From NCBI GenBank assembly GCA_025354065.1, contig JANXNM010000592.1, positions 1 to 19,711 on the forward strand: a DNA stretch of 19,711 bases. The letters run 5' to 3'. Below are positions 6,739 to 13,650 of this stretch, one piece after another. The notes below the pieces were generated by a model that was not told the origin of the DNA, did not search any database, and saw nothing but the letters and a program-made list of their open reading frames with translations. How positions within the stretch are numbered: the first letter of the stretch is position 1; each line of letters begins with the position of its first letter. Origin of the DNA: Synechococcales cyanobacterium 340R_concoct_173_sub. Its GTDB lineage: Bacteria; Cyanobacteriota; Cyanobacteriia; Leptolyngbyales; Leptolyngbyaceae. Position numbers and translations under genes: made by a program.

Positions 6739-8826
6739 ATGCGTATTCTCATAGTTGAAGATGATGAAATTGTTGCTCAGAGTCTAACGATCGCGTTGAA
6801 TGAACATTACTACGCGGTGGACGTGGCAAAAGATGGACGTATGGGTTGGGAGTATGCAACGACCTGTAAGTACGACCTAATTATTTTGGATATTATGTTG
6901 CCGATTTTGAATGGTATTCATTTTTGTCATCAATTGCGATCAAGTGGCAGCATGACTCCGATCTTATTGGTGACGGCTCATGGGGATAAGGAGAAATTAG
7001 TCGAAGGTCTTGATGCTGGGGCTGATGACTATGTAATGAAGCCATTTGATTTGAAAGAATTGCTAGCACGTTTGCGGGCATTGCTTCGGCGAGGTCAGTC
7101 GTCGTTGCCGCCCACACTGAATTGGGGAAATCTTAAGCTCGACCCTAATGCTTGTGAAGTGAAATGGCAGGAAAAACTGCTTAAACTTACGCCCAAAGAA
7201 TATAGTCTACTCGAATTACTTTTACGCAATCCCAAACGGATTTATAGCTCCAGCGCTCTAATCGATCATTTGTGGTCTCTGGATACGCCGCCGTCAGAGG
7301 ACACGATTCAATCGCATGTGAAAGGGCTACGAAATAAACTCAAGTCTGCCAAAGTCACCGATGATCCGATCGAGACCGTCTACGGCATTGGCTATCGTCT
7401 GCGTAATTTGCCTGACCCGATCGATGGTTCTAGTTCTACAGCAGTGACCCCCATAGAGTCCGCCCTGCATCAGCCAGCCAATCCGCAGACTGATGTTGAA
7501 ATTACCGATCGGATTGCAGCGGGTCTTGCTCAAGTCTGGTCTACATCTCAGGGCAAACTTTTCACTCGTATGGAGCATCTAGAACAAGCAATCGCCTTGG
7601 TTAATGCTGAACAAATAACCGATTCGATCGCCCAAATCGCCGAGGAATCTGCCCACAAACTGGCTGGATCGCTCGGAATGTTTGAATCAGTTCGTGGTTC
7701 GGAGTTAGCCAAAGAAATCGAACAGTGGTTTATTCAACTTCAGCGCGGCCAAATGAAGCCATTACCCTTAGAACCTGTCACTACTCATATTCAAGAACTG
7801 CGCAACCATCTAGAACGCGTGAGTGATACGGCGATCGGAGCAGAATTGAATGCCACTGCCAAGACGATTAATCAGGATGTTGCGGAACCCCTACGGCCCG
7901 CTGTAGTAACTGTTCGATTGTCCGATCGTCCGCCGTCCGAAGCAAAAATTTTGATCCTGGATGACGACCAGATAGTGATTCAGGAAATTACGCAAATGCT
8001 TAATCCTTGGGGGTTTGAAGTTGTCGCATTGCCCTTATCGGTTGACTTGTTATTTGCACTGCAAACCCATCAGCCCGATCTATTGATTTTAGAAGTCCAA
8101 ATGGGCGAACTTGGCGGACTTGCGCTGTGTCAAACCTTACGAAATACAGTGCAGTGGACTGATTTGCCCATATTATTTCTCACGGATAATCAAGATCCAG
8201 AGTCTACCCATCGTATTTTCGCAGCGGGTGCCGATGATGTGGTGTGTAAGCCTGTCATTGGTCCCGAGTTGGTTACGCGGTTGCTGAATCGGCTAGAACG
8301 ATCGCGCCTACTTCGCAACCTCGCCGAAACGGATTCCCTCACGCAAGTTGCTAATCGTCGTACTCTTACGGCCCAAGCGGAAACCTTTTTACGCATTGCC
8401 CATCGTCACGAAAAGCCGTTGTGTCTGGCGATCGTAGATCTGTATCAACTTGGTCAAATCAACAATCGTTATGGATATCTTTGCGGCGACGAAGTTTTAA
8501 AACGTTGTGCAAAAATTCTCAAAATCAGTTTTGGTCAAGAAGATTTGATTGGGCGATGGAGTGATGAAAAATTTGTAGTTGTACTGTATGGTGCCGATGA
8601 ATCAAGTATTAAAAATCACTTTTTAGAAATTGTGACTGAGTTTAAACGGGAGGGTTTTGTCCCCGCTAAGGGTAATCCGTTTATAGTCAATTTAGCTGTG
8701 GGGATTGCAAACTATCAGGAGGGTGACAACTTGCAAAGTATTTACGATCGGGCCAAACAATCATTAGTCGAGTCTATTAGGAAACAACGGAATTCTGGAA
8801 TGATATTTAGTTCCCAGGAGGCATGA
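6739..8826 (+). CDS. Five-domain response regulator REC-wHTH-HPt-REC*-GGDEF*
   Basis: This is a 695-residue cytoplasmic protein. Residues 1-118 are a complete receiver with acidic pocket D8/D9, phospho-acceptor D51 (ILDIMLP), T79 and K101. Residues about 125-222 are an OmpR/PhoB winged helix ending in the usual ETVYGIGYRLR. Residues about 255-365 are an HPt domain with H306 in SAHKLAGSLG. Residues 402-520 form a second receiver with D408-D410 and K504, but the acceptor position is Glu452 (ILEVQM). Residues 528-690 have the diguanylate-cyclase fold (DSLTQVANRR, NNRYGY), yet the active motif is SDEKF (608-612) instead of GGDEF and the metal-site DID reads DLY, so cyclase activity is unlikely. 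It probably acts as a DNA-binding output protein with a phosphorelay module. The stop overlaps the kinase ATG. Confidence 0.88.
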   Translation: MRILIVEDDEIVAQSLTIALNEHYYAVDVAKDGRMGWEYATTCKYDLIILDIMLPILNGIHFCHQLRSSGSMTPILLVTAHGDKEKLVEGLDAGADDYVMKPFDLKELLARLRALLRRGQSSLPPTLNWGNLKLDPNACEVKWQEKLLKLTPKEYSLLELLLRNPKRIYSSSALIDHLWSLDTPPSEDTIQSHVKGLRNKLKSAKVTDDPIETVYGIGYRLRNLPDPIDGSSSTAVTPIESALHQPANPQTDVEITDRIAAGLAQVWSTSQGKLFTRMEHLEQAIALVNAEQITDSIAQIAEESAHKLAGSLGMFESVRGSELAKEIEQWFIQLQRGQMKPLPLEPVTTHIQELRNHLERVSDTAIGAELNATAKTINQDVAEPLRPAVVTVRLSDRPPSEAKILILDDDQIVIQEITQMLNPWGFEVVALPLSVDLLFALQTHQPDLLILEVQMGELGGLALCQTLRNTVQWTDLPILFLTDNQDPESTHRIFAAGADDVVCKPVIGPELVTRLLNRLERSRLLRNLAETDSLTQVANRRTLTAQAETFLRIAHRHEKPLCLAIVDLYQLGQINNRYGYLCGDEVLKRCAKILKISFGQEDLIGRWSDEKFVVVLYGADESSIKNHFLEIVTEFKREGFVPAKGNPFIVNLAVGIANYQEGDNLQSIYDRAKQSLVESIRKQRNSGMIFSSQEA
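8814..8826 (+). promoter_or_regulatory. Strong ribosome binding site and ATGA overlap, regulator to kinase
   Basis: AGGAGG lies just before ATGATG at 8823. The kinase ATG at 8823 shares bases with the regulator stop TGA at 8824-8826, the classic ATGA coupling. A second in-frame ATG at 8826 is possible, but the overlap favours 8823. Confidence 0.7.
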
Positions 8827-11060
8827 TGACAATTAATAATGCCTTTGCCAATGCCTTTGATAATATTTTGATGAAACCCAAAGAATGTAAAGCGTGCGAA
8901 CCTACTGCGATCGAAGACTTGCCGATTTCTCTTAGACCATTGCCTAAACTCTATCGATCGCGGTTTTCATTAGTTACTAGTATTTTGATAGGGATCGCTG
9001 GATTTGGTATTTACGAGATTAATTCTGTTGGTTCACAAGCACATTTCACAATAGGTGTAATGACCGTTTTAAGTATGGGATCGATCGCCATACTCGCTAA
9101 TGTAATGCGCCGTCTTCAGAAAAGCCATCACGATCTTTATAAAATGACGCAGCGTTACCAAGATGCTATTCGTTTAGTGGATGTTTGCGCCGTAGAAGAA
9201 GACAATCAACTTGTTCAAACCTTGACTGTGCAAGATCTTTATAACAATGCACCTTGTGGATATCATTCGCTTAGTCCCGATGGCATTGTCATGTTAATTA
9301 ATGACACGGAGCTAAAAATGTTGGGTTACGATCGTGCTGAAGTAGTCGGTAAAATGTCATTTCTTGAGTTTGTTGCACCAGAGAGTCAACTGAAATGGAT
9401 TGAGAAATTTAAACTACTCAAAGCTAACGGTATCGTTAAAGACGTTGAAATCTTACTGAAAAATCGTAATGGAGAAGTGTTTCCAGTTCTGGCAAACTCA
9501 ACTGCCATCATGGATAAATGTGGGAATTATGTATCAAGCCGATCGACCTTAGTAGATGTGCGAAAGCGAAAAAAAGTTGAACTTGCCCTGCAAAAAAGTG
9601 AAGCGCAGTATCGAGGTATTGTTGAAGACCAAATAGATTTGATTTGTCGTTTTTCGCCCAACGGTCGATTGACATTTGTGAATAAAGCTTATTGTGAGTA
9701 TTTTAATTTAGACCCAGAAAGTTTGCAGGAAAAATGCTTTACGCCCATGGTTTTCGAGGACGATCGTGCTAAGGTCGAAGCCAAATTTAAGCCGCCATCC
9801 CCACATTTTCCCGTAACCACAATCGAGCATCGGGCTATTTCGGCTAACGGGCAAATCGGCTGGCAATCTTGGACCAATCGCGCTATTTTTGATGAATCTG
9901 GAACCATTGTCGAATATCAAAGTGTGGGGCGCGATATTAGCGATCGTAAACGTCAAGATGCAGCGGTGGTAAAGCTAACCAAAGCCTTAGAACTAGCGGT
10001 GGTGGGCATTGCTGAAGTTAATTATCTCGGTCGTTTCATCCAAGTCAATGATGCTTACGCGGAGATGAATGGCTATAACAATGCAGAATTAATGGGTCGA
10101 GAATGGTGGCAACTGATTATTTCTGAAGATCGGTCCAAGGCTATCTGTGCCTATAAAACCATGATGGAAGACGATCGCGCTGAGGTTGAAATTCGGTCTG
10201 CGCGAAAGAATGGTGAGATTTTCGATCGTAAGATTGTGTTGGTCAAAGCCTACGATGAGAACCAACAATTTGTCGGACACTATTCCTTCACGCAAGATAT
10301 CAGCAGTCGCCGGGAAGTCGATCGCTTAAAGGATGAATTTGTCTCAGTGGTCAATCACGAATTACGGACACCACTCACTTCCATTGCAGGTGCCTTAGAT
10401 CTCGTATCTAGCGGCATTTTACAAACACGTCCTGAACAAGCACATCGTATGATCACGATCGCGGCCCAAAACACCGAGCGACTTGTGCGAATGATCACTG
10501 ACATTTTAAATATGGAGCGAATTAAGTCGGGCAAGGTTACCATGGAGCGTGAATGGTGTGATCTGGCTATTATTTTGCAAGAGTCGGTGGAAGTGATGCA
10601 AATGCTGGCAGATACGGCTCAAGTGGAGTTAACGCTAAATACTGATTCGGTGTTGGTGTTGGTTGATCGCGATCGGATGATTCAAGTGATTACAAACTTG
10701 CTTAGTAATGCCATCAAATTTTCTCAGCCACATACAACTATTTATATTGCGACAAGTCTTGTTGATCCGTCTTTATCAAACCATCCCGTGACGTTTCAGT
10801 TGGATAAACCTTCTGTGTTAGTGGCCATTTACGATCGGGGCCGGGGAATTCCTCATGACAAACTCGCGACAAGTTTTGAACCCTTCCAACAAGTAGACGC
10901 ATCCGATTCCCGTCAAAAGGGCGGCACTGGACTCGGTTTAAGTATTTGTCGGAGCATCTTACATCAGCACAATGCGCCCCTCTGGGTTGAAAGTACTTTA
11001 GGAGAGGGCAGCACTTTTTACTTTGCATTGCCACGCCTCCTCGTTTCCTCCACAACTTAG
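8823..11060 (+). CDS. Membrane-anchored triple-PAS sensor histidine kinase
   Basis: This is a 745-residue protein. An N-terminal cytoplasmic stretch carries a CxxC pair (C22, C25). Two hydrophobic helices follow (about 47-65 and 75-95), separated by only about ten residues, so almost no periplasmic sensor exists. Three PAS domains follow: about 133-247, 256-377 (ending GRDISDRKR) and 385-497 (ending TQDISSRRE). HisKA has H512 in VNHELRTPLTS. The ATPase domain has N-box NLLSNAIKF (625-633), G1 DRGRG (671-675) and GGTGLGL (700-706). All catalytic motifs are intact, so it should autophosphorylate. There is no receiver on the kinase itself; the partner is most simply the overlapping upstream regulator. 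No haem or flavin ligand motif was recognised in the PAS domains. Confidence 0.9.
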   Translation: MMTINNAFANAFDNILMKPKECKACEPTAIEDLPISLRPLPKLYRSRFSLVTSILIGIAGFGIYEINSVGSQAHFTIGVMTVLSMGSIAILANVMRRLQKSHHDLYKMTQRYQDAIRLVDVCAVEEDNQLVQTLTVQDLYNNAPCGYHSLSPDGIVMLINDTELKMLGYDRAEVVGKMSFLEFVAPESQLKWIEKFKLLKANGIVKDVEILLKNRNGEVFPVLANSTAIMDKCGNYVSSRSTLVDVRKRKKVELALQKSEAQYRGIVEDQIDLICRFSPNGRLTFVNKAYCEYFNLDPESLQEKCFTPMVFEDDRAKVEAKFKPPSPHFPVTTIEHRAISANGQIGWQSWTNRAIFDESGTIVEYQSVGRDISDRKRQDAAVVKLTKALELAVVGIAEVNYLGRFIQVNDAYAEMNGYNNAELMGREWWQLIISEDRSKAICAYKTMMEDDRAEVEIRSARKNGEIFDRKIVLVKAYDENQQFVGHYSFTQDISSRREVDRLKDEFVSVVNHELRTPLTSIAGALDLVSSGILQTRPEQAHRMITIAAQNTERLVRMITDILNMERIKSGKVTMEREWCDLAIILQESVEVMQMLADTAQVELTLNTDSVLVLVDRDRMIQVITNLLSNAIKFSQPHTTIYIATSLVDPSLSNHPVTFQLDKPSVLVAIYDRGRGIPHDKLATSFEPFQQVDASDSRQKGGTGLGLSICRSILHQHNAPLWVESTLGEGSTFYFALPRLLVSSTT

Positions 11061-11223
11061 GTTCATAGTGTGGACACATATGACTCCAAGGTGGCCTTTG
11101 ATTCCATTCGTCACGTTGATATAGACCCAAAGGCGTTCAATATCTGTATTTCGTGTTGAATGATCATATTTATTTTCTTCCTCTGATTTTAAAGTTTTGC
11201 TTATTTTCCAACTGACCGCTACT

Positions 11224-11594
11224 ATGACTCGAAAAATCTTAATTATCGATGATGAATGCGATATTCAGGCAGTTGCACAACTTGCCCTTGAAGCAGTTGT
11301 TGGACGGTTGCTACTGCTAGTTCTGGTCTAGAGGATCTAGAAGTGGCATTGCATGAGGCACCAGATGCCATTTTACTAGATGTCATGATGCCTCATATGG
11401 ATGGCATTATGACTTTGCAAGCGTTGCAATCGAATACTAGAACATCCATGATTCCAGTAATTCTCATGACCGCCAAAACTCAACTGGCCGACCGGGAGCA
11501 ATTTGCAAAGTTGGGAATTTCAGGATTGATTAGTAAGCCATTTAAAGCGATGCAGCTTTCCCAACAAGTTTCATTAGCTTTATCTTGGGCTTAA
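11224..11594 (+). pseudogene. Single-domain CheY-like response regulator split by a frameshift
   Basis: ATG 11224 opens MTRKILIIDDECDIQ, the first strand and acidic pocket (D9, D10) of a receiver, but this frame stops at TAG 11329. The rest of the same domain continues in another frame from 11301: W-T-V-A-T-A-S-S-G-L, then AILLDVMMPHMDG with the acceptor Asp, ILMTAK, and ISKPFKA with the conserved Lys, to the stop at 11592-11594. Adding back one base at 11296-11300 (GCAGTTGT to GCAGTTGGT) joins the two as EAVGWTV and gives a normal receiver of about 123 residues. All active-site residues survive, so the mutation is recent, a sequencing error, or rarely a recoding site. The downstream half alone (GTG 11343) could not fold as a receiver. 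Confidence 0.8.
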
Positions 11595-11622
11595 TTAATA
11601 CTTTTTTAATCTTGTTATAACC

Positions 11623-11642
11623 AAGTGTTTAGGGTAACACTT
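11623..11642. terminator. Hairpin between convergent regulator fragment and uppS
   Basis: AAGTGTT (11623-11629) and AACACTT (11636-11642) form a perfect 7-bp stem with a 6-nt loop, 28 bp past the regulator stop and touching the uppS stop codon. It lacks T-runs on either strand, so termination is possible but not assured. Confidence 0.4.
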
Positions 11643-12400
11643 TAAAGCTTAGCCCCAACTTTACCGAATCGCCGCTCACGACTTTGATAGTCACGTAAAG
11701 CAAGGTAGAATTGCGTCCGATCGAAATCTGGCCACATGGTATCGGTGACATAAATTTCGGCATAGGCCATCTGCCACAACAGAAAATTGCTAATCCGCAT
11801 TTCGCCGCTGGTCCTAATTAATAAATCAGGATCGCAAATACCAGTAGTGTATAAATTTCGCTCAAAGACCGATTCGTCAATGTCTTCAAGTGCCAACGTT
11901 CCGTCTTTCACGGCTGCTGCGATCGATCGGCAAGCCTGCAAAATTTCTTGACGACCCCCGTAGTTTGTTGCGATCGTAAACTGAATGCCTGTGTTCACCT
12001 GAGTTGCTTCAATAGCCCGATCGATTTCTTCACGTAGCGAATCTGGCAACATTTCCAGATTTCCCACAAATCGAATCTGCACATTCTCCTTCATCATCTC
12101 CCGCAATTCTTTTCTCAACACCCGCTCAAACAGCGCCATGAGAAACTCGACCTCTTCTGTTGGCCGACCCCAATTTTCCGTAGAAAACGCATAGGCCGTT
12201 AACGCCTCAATTCCCCACTCCCCACAGCAGCGCAATAGATCCTTCAGGACATCCACGCCCTTGCGATGGCCCATAATCCGAGGCATTGCTCGACGTTTTG
12301 CCCAGCGTCCATTGCCATCCATAATGACAGCCACATGACGAGGCATCCGCTCACGTAGAAGGTCTGAGGGAATTTCCTGAAGAAGTTGCTTCGCAGCCAT
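11642..12400 (-). CDS. uppS: Undecaprenyl (isoprenyl) diphosphate synthase
   Basis: This is a 252-residue cis-prenyltransferase. It has [14 protein letters not shown] with the catalytic Asp28 that binds diphosphate through Mg2+, [11 protein letters not shown] (44-54), [40 protein letters not shown] and [15 protein letters not shown]. These are the full set of family motifs, and the length is normal. It condenses isopentenyl diphosphate units onto farnesyl diphosphate to make the C55 lipid carrier for peptidoglycan. It lies 196 bp downstream of the DNA glycosylase on the same strand, and the gap shows no convincing promoter. Confidence 0.95.
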   Translation of the reverse strand: MAAKQLLQEIPSDLLRERMPRHVAVIMDGNGRWAKRRAMPRIMGHRKGVDVLKDLLRCCGEWGIEALTAYAFSTENWGRPTEEVEFLMALFERVLRKELREMMKENVQIRFVGNLEMLPDSLREEIDRAIEATQVNTGIQFTIATNYGGRQEILQACRSIAAAVKDGTLALEDIDESVFERNLYTTGICDPDLLIRTSGEMRISNFLLWQMAYAEIYVTDTMWPDFDRTQFYLALRDYQSRERRFGKVGAKL

Positions 12401-12596
12401 AGGATCAGCCAGTCCTTGAAAATCGCATACTGAAAATTACTTATTGTTAGAATGGGCGAAAAAGCGCCGATCGGACTATCTATTGCCGCAATTTCATTGA
12501 AATAACAGATTCAGTTTTCCGTTATATCAAGAAACTATGAGATCCAATTTTCAATCACCCCTAGAGAATACAAGCTCTCGTTCCTAAATTCCTAAC

Positions 12597-13256
12597 TTAA
12601 ATCTTAGCTCCCAACTTAGATCCAACCTTAGACATCACTTTAGATACTGCCGGACTATCTTTCACATACCAACGCCATGGCAATTCCACACCCTGCGTTA
12701 ATCCAATTCGCGTAGTCTGAACTAATTCTCGACTCTTCAAATCTAGACTCTGCTGCCAATCGGGAGTGCGATGCTCTAGCCACAATGGTTGAGTACCGTC
12801 GAGTTTTGTTCCGTATAACGTTTGGTCGATTTGCATGACGCGACATAGCTTTCCAGGTCCCGCTGCGACCCGATGTAATTTTTCTCTTGGTTTCGGTTTC
12901 CCAAGTTCATAATTATCTGGCATCGTCTCCATGTGTAAGGCCCGAATCAGTACGGCACTGGCAAACTCGTCTCGATCGGTGACAATGTTGACGCAGTGAT
13001 ACATCCCGTAAATTAAATACACATAGGTATAGCCTGCTGGCCCGAACATAATCCGATTACGATCGGTCTTTTTCCGATAAGCATGACAAGCCGGATCGCC
13101 TTCTTCATAAGCCTCAGTCTCAATAATTGTGCCGCGTAACTGTTGACCATTCGGCAACGTCCGCACCATTATACAACCGACTAAATCTGGCGAAACCTGC
13201 AAGGCCGATCGTTCTAGCCAGCTAGGGTCGATGACAGGTGAAATAATTTGAGACAT
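12597..13256 (-). CDS. mpg: 3-methyladenine DNA glycosylase, AAG/MPG family
   Basis: This 219-residue protein has the family core: GTIIETEAYEEGDPACHAY (about 42-60), RNRIMFGPAGYTYVYLIYGMYHCVN (about 67-90), AVLIRALHME (101-110) and AAGPGKLCRVM. By alignment with the human enzyme from memory, Glu48 is the general base and Tyr50, His58 and a Tyr of YGMY shape the base pocket. It excises 3-methyladenine and related alkylated purines to start base-excision repair. The last 15 residues are a basic four-residue repeat (SKVM/SKVG/SKLG/AKI) not needed for the fold. The start (ATG 13256) is the third of three ATGs spaced 14 nt apart; the first two open mini-ORFs of five codons. Confidence 0.92.
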   Translation of the reverse strand: MSQIISPVIDPSWLERSALQVSPDLVGCIMVRTLPNGQQLRGTIIETEAYEEGDPACHAYRKKTDRNRIMFGPAGYTYVYLIYGMYHCVNIVTDRDEFASAVLIRALHMETMPDNYELGKPKPREKLHRVAAGPGKLCRVMQIDQTLYGTKLDGTQPLWLEHRTPDWQQSLDLKSRELVQTTRIGLTQGVELPWRWYVKDSPAVSKVMSKVGSKLGAKI

Positions 13257-13284
13257 TAATCTTGGGACATTAATCTTGGGACAT
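13254..13284 (-). repeat. 14-nt tandem repeat forming two coupled mini-ORFs before the glycosylase
   Basis: Read on the minus strand, ATGTCCCAAGATTA occurs twice, followed by the true start ATGTCTCAA. Each copy encodes M-S-Q-D-stop (13284-13270 and 13270-13256), and each TAA shares its last A with the next ATG (TAATG). The unit probably arose by duplication of the start region. It may allow termination-reinitiation coupling. The structure is seen; the function is inferred. Confidence 0.75.
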
Positions 13285-13379
13285 TGAGGCTAATCGTGCT
13301 GTTTTAGAATCTTTAATTATTCTTGCATTTAGCCAATCTCGGAGAGCAGTTCGGTACGATCTGAAGATGAGATAAGAAT

Positions 13380-13394
13380 ATTGAAATTTTCAAT
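13380..13394. promoter_or_regulatory. Inverted repeat upstream of the 40-residue membrane protein
   Basis: ATTGAAA, one base, TTTCAAT: perfect 7-bp arms, 42 bp before the small gene and in the divergent gap with the glycosylase. It could be an operator for either gene; the binder is unknown. Confidence 0.3.
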
Positions 13395-13436
13395 TCGACC
13401 TTCTCAAGTCCCCATTCTCTCCCAACGGTGATTTCC

Positions 13437-13559
13437 ATGGATGTAAAACAAATGTTAATTATCATTGCTTGCATCTTTCCGATCGCCTGCCTCTTTTTTG
13501 GCACGAAGAATGGTTTTTATGACAGCGATGATTACCATGGCAATGGATCCGCTCACTAA
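13437..13559 (+). CDS. Small single-span membrane protein (40 residues)
   Basis: ATG 13437 to TAA 13557-13559 gives MDVKQ, a hydrophobic helix of about 17 residues (MLIIIACIFPIACLFF), GTKNGFYD, and a polar tail DSDDYHGNGSAH. The helix holds two Cys, and the acidic, His-containing tail would face one side of the membrane. It stands alone between the divergent glycosylase and the MBL-like gene, with room for its own promoter. The size and layout resemble small single-helix subunits of thylakoid complexes, such as those of NDH-1, but I cannot confirm any named family. The coherent membrane-plus-tail composition supports a real gene. Confidence 0.6.
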   Translation: MDVKQMLIIIACIFPIACLFFGTKNGFYDSDDYHGNGSAH

Positions 13560-13564
13560 AATGT

Positions 13565-13590
13565 CGTAGACTAAAAATCTCGTAGACTAA
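13565..13590. repeat. Two direct copies of CGTAGACTAA
   Basis: CGTAGACTAA occurs at 13565-13574 and again at 13581-13590, a 16-bp period, just after the 40-residue gene stop. This may be a slippage duplication or a paired binding site for the downstream gene. Confidence 0.5.
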
Positions 13591-13604
13591 CAGGAATGCC
13601 GTTA

Positions 13605-13620
13605 AACTGGTATTCCAGTT
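13605..13620. other. Short hairpin before the MBL-like gene
   Basis: AACTGG (13605-13610) and CCAGTT (13615-13620) form a 6-bp stem with a TATT loop, 30 bp before the next ATG. There is no T-run, so it is more likely a leader stem or operator than a terminator. Confidence 0.3.
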
Positions 13621-13650
13621 AAATCTTGGGCCGAAGCGCAATCAAAGTCC

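Noticed and set aside
10738..11130. 130-codon antisense frame under the kinase end
   Set aside because: It is a shadow of the ATPase domain with no motif or ribosome site.
11061..11223. Promoter or small gene between the kinase and the broken regulator
   Set aside because: No convincing -10/-35 pair, hairpin or ORF could be seen in these 163 bases.
12401..12596. Terminator or promoter between the glycosylase and uppS
   Set aside because: Only four-base stems such as GGCG/CGCC near 12455-12468 are present, too weak to call.
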